A stretch of 64,000 nucleotides of DNA, from the NCBI GenBank assembly GCA_030403585.1, contig JAUEPE010000011.1, positions 82,253-146,252 of the forward strand. Direction: 5' to 3'. A program made the position numbers and the translations under genes. Of this stretch, positions 61,377 through 64,000 are shown piece by piece (position 1 is the stretch's first letter; each line of letters opens with the position of its first letter). The notes beneath the pieces were generated by a model. The model was given only the letters and a program-made list of their open reading frames with translations. It was not told the origin of the DNA and searched no databases. This stretch comes from Frankia sp. RB7 (GTDB lineage: Bacteria > Pseudomonadota > Alphaproteobacteria > Rhizobiales > Xanthobacteraceae).

Positions 61377-63866
61377 TTATTCTCCAAGGGCGCTAATACG
61401 ATGGTGTGAACTGGATGCCGTTATCGAAGTACGCTCCTCCGACACCCGCCAGGCGGAGATGCGTACCGTGTCTCCGGCTATGCGTTTAATTCGCTCTACG
61501 AATTGTGGCCGGACCAATAGAGCGGAGCCATGGCCGCGTAGGGCGTCATCAACATCGTCGACGCGAAAGCCGCCTTCGCGCCACCAGACCGTTCGCAAGG
61601 CGACCTCGCCGGATGACTCCCGATAAACAAAGGGTTCGGTCCTACGAGATTCAAGCCCTACAGATTTTGCTGCGCGCGGACAGAGGGTCAGTCCCCAACG
61701 TGGGACGGACCCTGCTATGCTCTCATCGATCCTGACAACGCCACCTGGCGCGGCACCCCTGTAGAGAGGATAGAGCGATCCGAGGACTTCCACCCGAGGA
61801 ATCTTGTCCCACGCTTGCTGCAAGCTTTCACATGGCTTGCCTTCATGCGACGGCACTGTTAGCCGCTCCGCTCCCAACCTGTCTGCAAATCGGCGTCGCT
61901 CGAAGCGAGAAATCGAGGCTAGGCAGAGCCATCCGCGCAGGTGGTCGCGCAAAGTATCCTGATCATTCGCTTGCTTCGCCCACTCTCCCGTGGGAGCCGA
62001 ACTCGTGAAAAAGCCAGGGATAGCCAACCCATGGAAGCCCGGCTCGCGGCTTTCCGGAATGACTGTGTCAGTAGAAAAGTTAAACGCCCCGGTCTCATGC
62101 AAAAAATACAACGACTTGGCGAGGTCGAGCTGCCCGGCCAAGGCTATTTCCCCCGCAGCCTGACGTACGGCCAAAAGCGCTGCCATTGCCATCGGCCGAT
62201 GGTACTTCAAGCGCAAATCGAGCCGTGAATAACGCTGCTTAAGCTTCTTAGCGACCTCAGGTCCGAATGCTGCTCTTCCACCCATTTGGGCCATTAAAAT
62301 GGCCGTGCGTCGGCGAAGTACGTTTTGCGCGAAGGGCGAGCAGTCGGAGAGAAGTTCGAGCGGAAATTTGAGGCCCCAAGTCCAGCTGTAAGGGTCATCC
62401 GTCCAAAGGCCCTCGTCGAACGGAGAGAAGCCAATGGGCTGCTCGTAATCATCCGAGCCATCATCTGGCGGAAGCTCAATCGAATAGAAGATTGGCAACT
62501 CCCGCTGCACCCGCTCCACCCGGACTTGCCAATAGCCTGCTAGAGCTGCCACAGAACGTTGGACTGCCAGATCGCGACTGGTTGACCATCCATGAAGTTG
62601 CGGTGCGATTGCATCGCGGACGCCCTGCACGTCTCGACACTCCCAAGCTATGCGCGTCGCCTGGAGTTCACCTTCTCCTCCTTTGCACCACAAATCACGC
62701 ACTACCTTCGCCGTTATCGGAGCCCCGGCTTCTAGCGATGCTAGCTCGCGCAGTCCGACACGTGCCTGACATTCCAAAACCCCGATTTTGAGTTCGAGCG
62801 CGCGCTTGAAAAGATCTCCAAGGAGTGTCGCCGTGCCTTCGGCATCCGCAGCGTACTGAATATCGTGCCCCGACTTGTATTCACGAAATTCTCGCAGTAG
62901 CTGCGCCAAAATTTCCCATAACTCCGCGTCTGCAGCTCTTGGAATAGTTAGGTCGAGGACATCGAGTAGGTCAGGCAATAGCGAGGCCAACCATTCCCTT
63001 CCCTGGCTCAGATCAAGACAAAGCTCTTCGAAATTTTCCTTACGCGCGGCGTCGCCGCGGAGCGCAACCTCCACGCCTCGAAGCCTCGCTTTGGCTCCAC
63101 TTTGCCAACTTCCCCAAGAGCCCTCCGTCGCCATCTTGCCTTTGATAGGCTCTATCAGTTTCGCGGCCGCATCAGCCCTTCCATGCTTCGCAGCTGCCGT
63201 GGCTGCATGGACCAGAATCCTTTCGTCCTCGCGCAGAATAGGATGTTGCACTAACAACGGTTCGATCTCTTTAAACGACCTTCCCTCCGCTGCACGTTCA
63301 AAGGCCGAGCTAATGTCCCAGCTTGAGTAAGCGGTTCCATCCTTTAATTTCTTGTCCAATTCTTCCAGCGATCGCACGTTATAAAGCTTGTCATCATTCG
63401 TCGACCCGTGCTTCACGACCTCCGAATCATCTTGCCAGCGAACTGCCATGTTCGTTTCCATCGATCGTCCACGCGCCTTCGCCTTTTTCGCGATGTTCTC
63501 CATGATCGTCGAGCGACAACCTAGATGACCATCGATCGCAGCCGCGCTCAAACCTAGCGTGACAATAAAATCGACTTGCTCATCCGGAGCGATCTCGACA
63601 AGATCGGCCAGCATTTCCTGGCCGTGTTCAGATGCAAACGGGAGCGCCAACCGCGCAAAAGCTACAGCCGCACACGCGGAGAGCTGCGTGTCCCGCTCAA
63701 CGGCACCGCGAGCAATGCTTTCGACGATCTTCGACCAAGACGTCAACCCCGCATTTTCGATTTGATCAACCGTTGCTTTAGCCAGAGACACCCCACCGAC
63801 GGTGGCCCACCTGACAATGGAGCTTGCGATGCGTCCCGCCGCGCCATCTCCCTCTGTCTCGGACAT
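61377..63866 (-). CDS. Large unrecognised protein, possibly N-terminally truncated
   Basis: An 829-residue reading frame of lower GC than the rest of the window. I recognise no family. The first part (up to about residue 400) is rich in helices with repeated leucine and alanine patterns and looks like an alpha-solenoid; the middle has Trp/Tyr-rich stretches (DEGLWTDDPYSWTWGLKFPLELL); the end is mixed. No signal peptide, membrane helix or nucleotide-binding motif was seen. The frame stays open for 13 codons upstream of the ATG, right back to the stop of the transposase-like fragment, and the ATG has no good Shine-Dalgarno. It may be the C-terminal part of a larger gene. Confidence 0.6.
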   Translation of the reverse strand: MSETEGDGAAGRIASSIVRWATVGGVSLAKATVDQIENAGLTSWSKIVESIARGAVERDTQLSACAAVAFARLALPFASEHGQEMLADLVEIAPDEQVDFIVTLGLSAAAIDGHLGCRSTIMENIAKKAKARGRSMETNMAVRWQDDSEVVKHGSTNDDKLYNVRSLEELDKKLKDGTAYSSWDISSAFERAAEGRSFKEIEPLLVQHPILREDERILVHAATAAAKHGRADAAAKLIEPIKGKMATEGSWGSWQSGAKARLRGVEVALRGDAARKENFEELCLDLSQGREWLASLLPDLLDVLDLTIPRAADAELWEILAQLLREFREYKSGHDIQYAADAEGTATLLGDLFKRALELKIGVLECQARVGLRELASLEAGAPITAKVVRDLWCKGGEGELQATRIAWECRDVQGVRDAIAPQLHGWSTSRDLAVQRSVAALAGYWQVRVERVQRELPIFYSIELPPDDGSDDYEQPIGFSPFDEGLWTDDPYSWTWGLKFPLELLSDCSPFAQNVLRRRTAILMAQMGGRAAFGPEVAKKLKQRYSRLDLRLKYHRPMAMAALLAVRQAAGEIALAGQLDLAKSLYFLHETGAFNFSTDTVIPESREPGFHGLAIPGFFTSSAPTGEWAKQANDQDTLRDHLRGWLCLASISRFERRRFADRLGAERLTVPSHEGKPCESLQQAWDKIPRVEVLGSLYPLYRGAAPGGVVRIDESIAGSVPRWGLTLCPRAAKSVGLESRRTEPFVYRESSGEVALRTVWWREGGFRVDDVDDALRGHGSALLVRPQFVERIKRIAGDTVRISAWRVSEERTSITASSSHHRISALGE

Positions 63867-63905
63867 TCCAGCAACTAGGTCAGCGTTTCCTTGGTTCGAA
63901 TCATA

Positions 63906-64000
63906 TCAGGCAGGCTCGGCGAGTTTGTAGGACCATGTGTGGATGACGGGATATCGATTGACGTCCTTGATGCCGAGCATGATGCGTTCCTTTAGTTCTT
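63906..64000 (-). mobile_element. 3' end of a transposase gene, probably IS630 family
   Basis: The last 30 codons of a protein that enters from the right edge: ELKERIMLGIKDVNRYPVIH then TWSYKLAEPA and a TGA at 63906-63908. The end resembles the C-terminus of IS630-family transposases as I remember them, which end near a HTWSYKL-type motif. A CTAG (63876-63879), the kind of site IS630 elements use, lies 27 bases beyond the stop and may be the element border. Confidence 0.5.

Noticed and set aside
1..64000. tRNA or rRNA genes in the intergenic gaps
   Set aside because: I saw no cloverleaf with a CCA-compatible acceptor stem and T-loop in the gaps I read; a tRNAscan-SE run would settle this.

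Overview
The window reads as chromosomal DNA of an alphaproteobacterium of the order Hyphomicrobiales, most likely Bradyrhizobium or a close relative. The grounds are the high GC content, dense operons with frequent ATGA/TGATG overlaps, a type II lumazine synthase (RibH2) behind an FMN riboswitch, a MarR/OmpR/kinase trio next to a branched-chain aminotransferase, many tRNA-adjacent-free GC-rich intergenic palindromic repeats of the kind common in this group, and a form I aerobic CO dehydrogenase cluster.

Layout. 1-2 kb: minus-strand ychF (partial), pth, rplY and a UbiK-like gene. 2.1-7.9 kb: dienelactone hydrolase-like gene, lgt, a MidA-type methyltransferase, pgeF, a lipoprotein and prs. 8.0-16.8 kb: minus-strand aerobic CO dehydrogenase operon in the order coxC-M-S-L-D-E-F-G, with the form I active-site signature in CoxL and a tandem direct repeat ahead of coxM that may be the CoxC (LytTR) operator. 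17-22 kb: riboswitch-controlled ribH, a YbjN-type gene, proC, a FlK-type thioesterase, a tautomerase and hisS, whose centre has unusually low GC. 22-26.4 kb: ilvE divergent from a MarR/response-regulator/histidine-kinase operon. 26.5-31 kb: small exported proteins, RNase T2, rlmJ, a cold-shock gene with a structured leader and an outer-membrane barrel. 31-40 kb: uvrC-pgsA-moaD-moaE-prmB, a holin-like membrane protein, a YihY family protein, a degenerate EAL protein and a HAD-IIA phosphatase. 40-46 kb: cheY-like gene, ribF, ileS, lspA and an exported protein. 46.6-53 kb: a paired M16 peptidase operon, arfB, then cytochrome c, a VOC protein, a Tat-exported small subunit and a GMC flavoprotein that resemble a gluconate-type periplasmic dehydrogenase. 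53-61 kb: ribbon-helix-helix gene, mutL, rsmD, an RluB-type pseudouridine synthase with a very long charged N-terminus, tadA, a fluoroacetate-dehalogenase-like hydrolase and purD.

From about 61.2 kb rightwards the sequence turns into accessory DNA: one long unrecognised ORF of lower GC and, at the right edge, the 3' end of what looks like an IS630-family transposase. The reading frame of the long ORF is open right back to the transposase stop, which suggests that the ORF is the C-terminal remnant of a larger gene cut by the insertion.

Most of the window is conserved housekeeping. The parts most worth a second look are the cox operon and its putative operator, the hisS mosaic, the 14-bp duplication that makes a four-codon mini-ORF between moaE and prmB, the RluB low-complexity N-terminus, and the right-edge ORF. 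No rRNA, tRNA or CRISPR array was seen.
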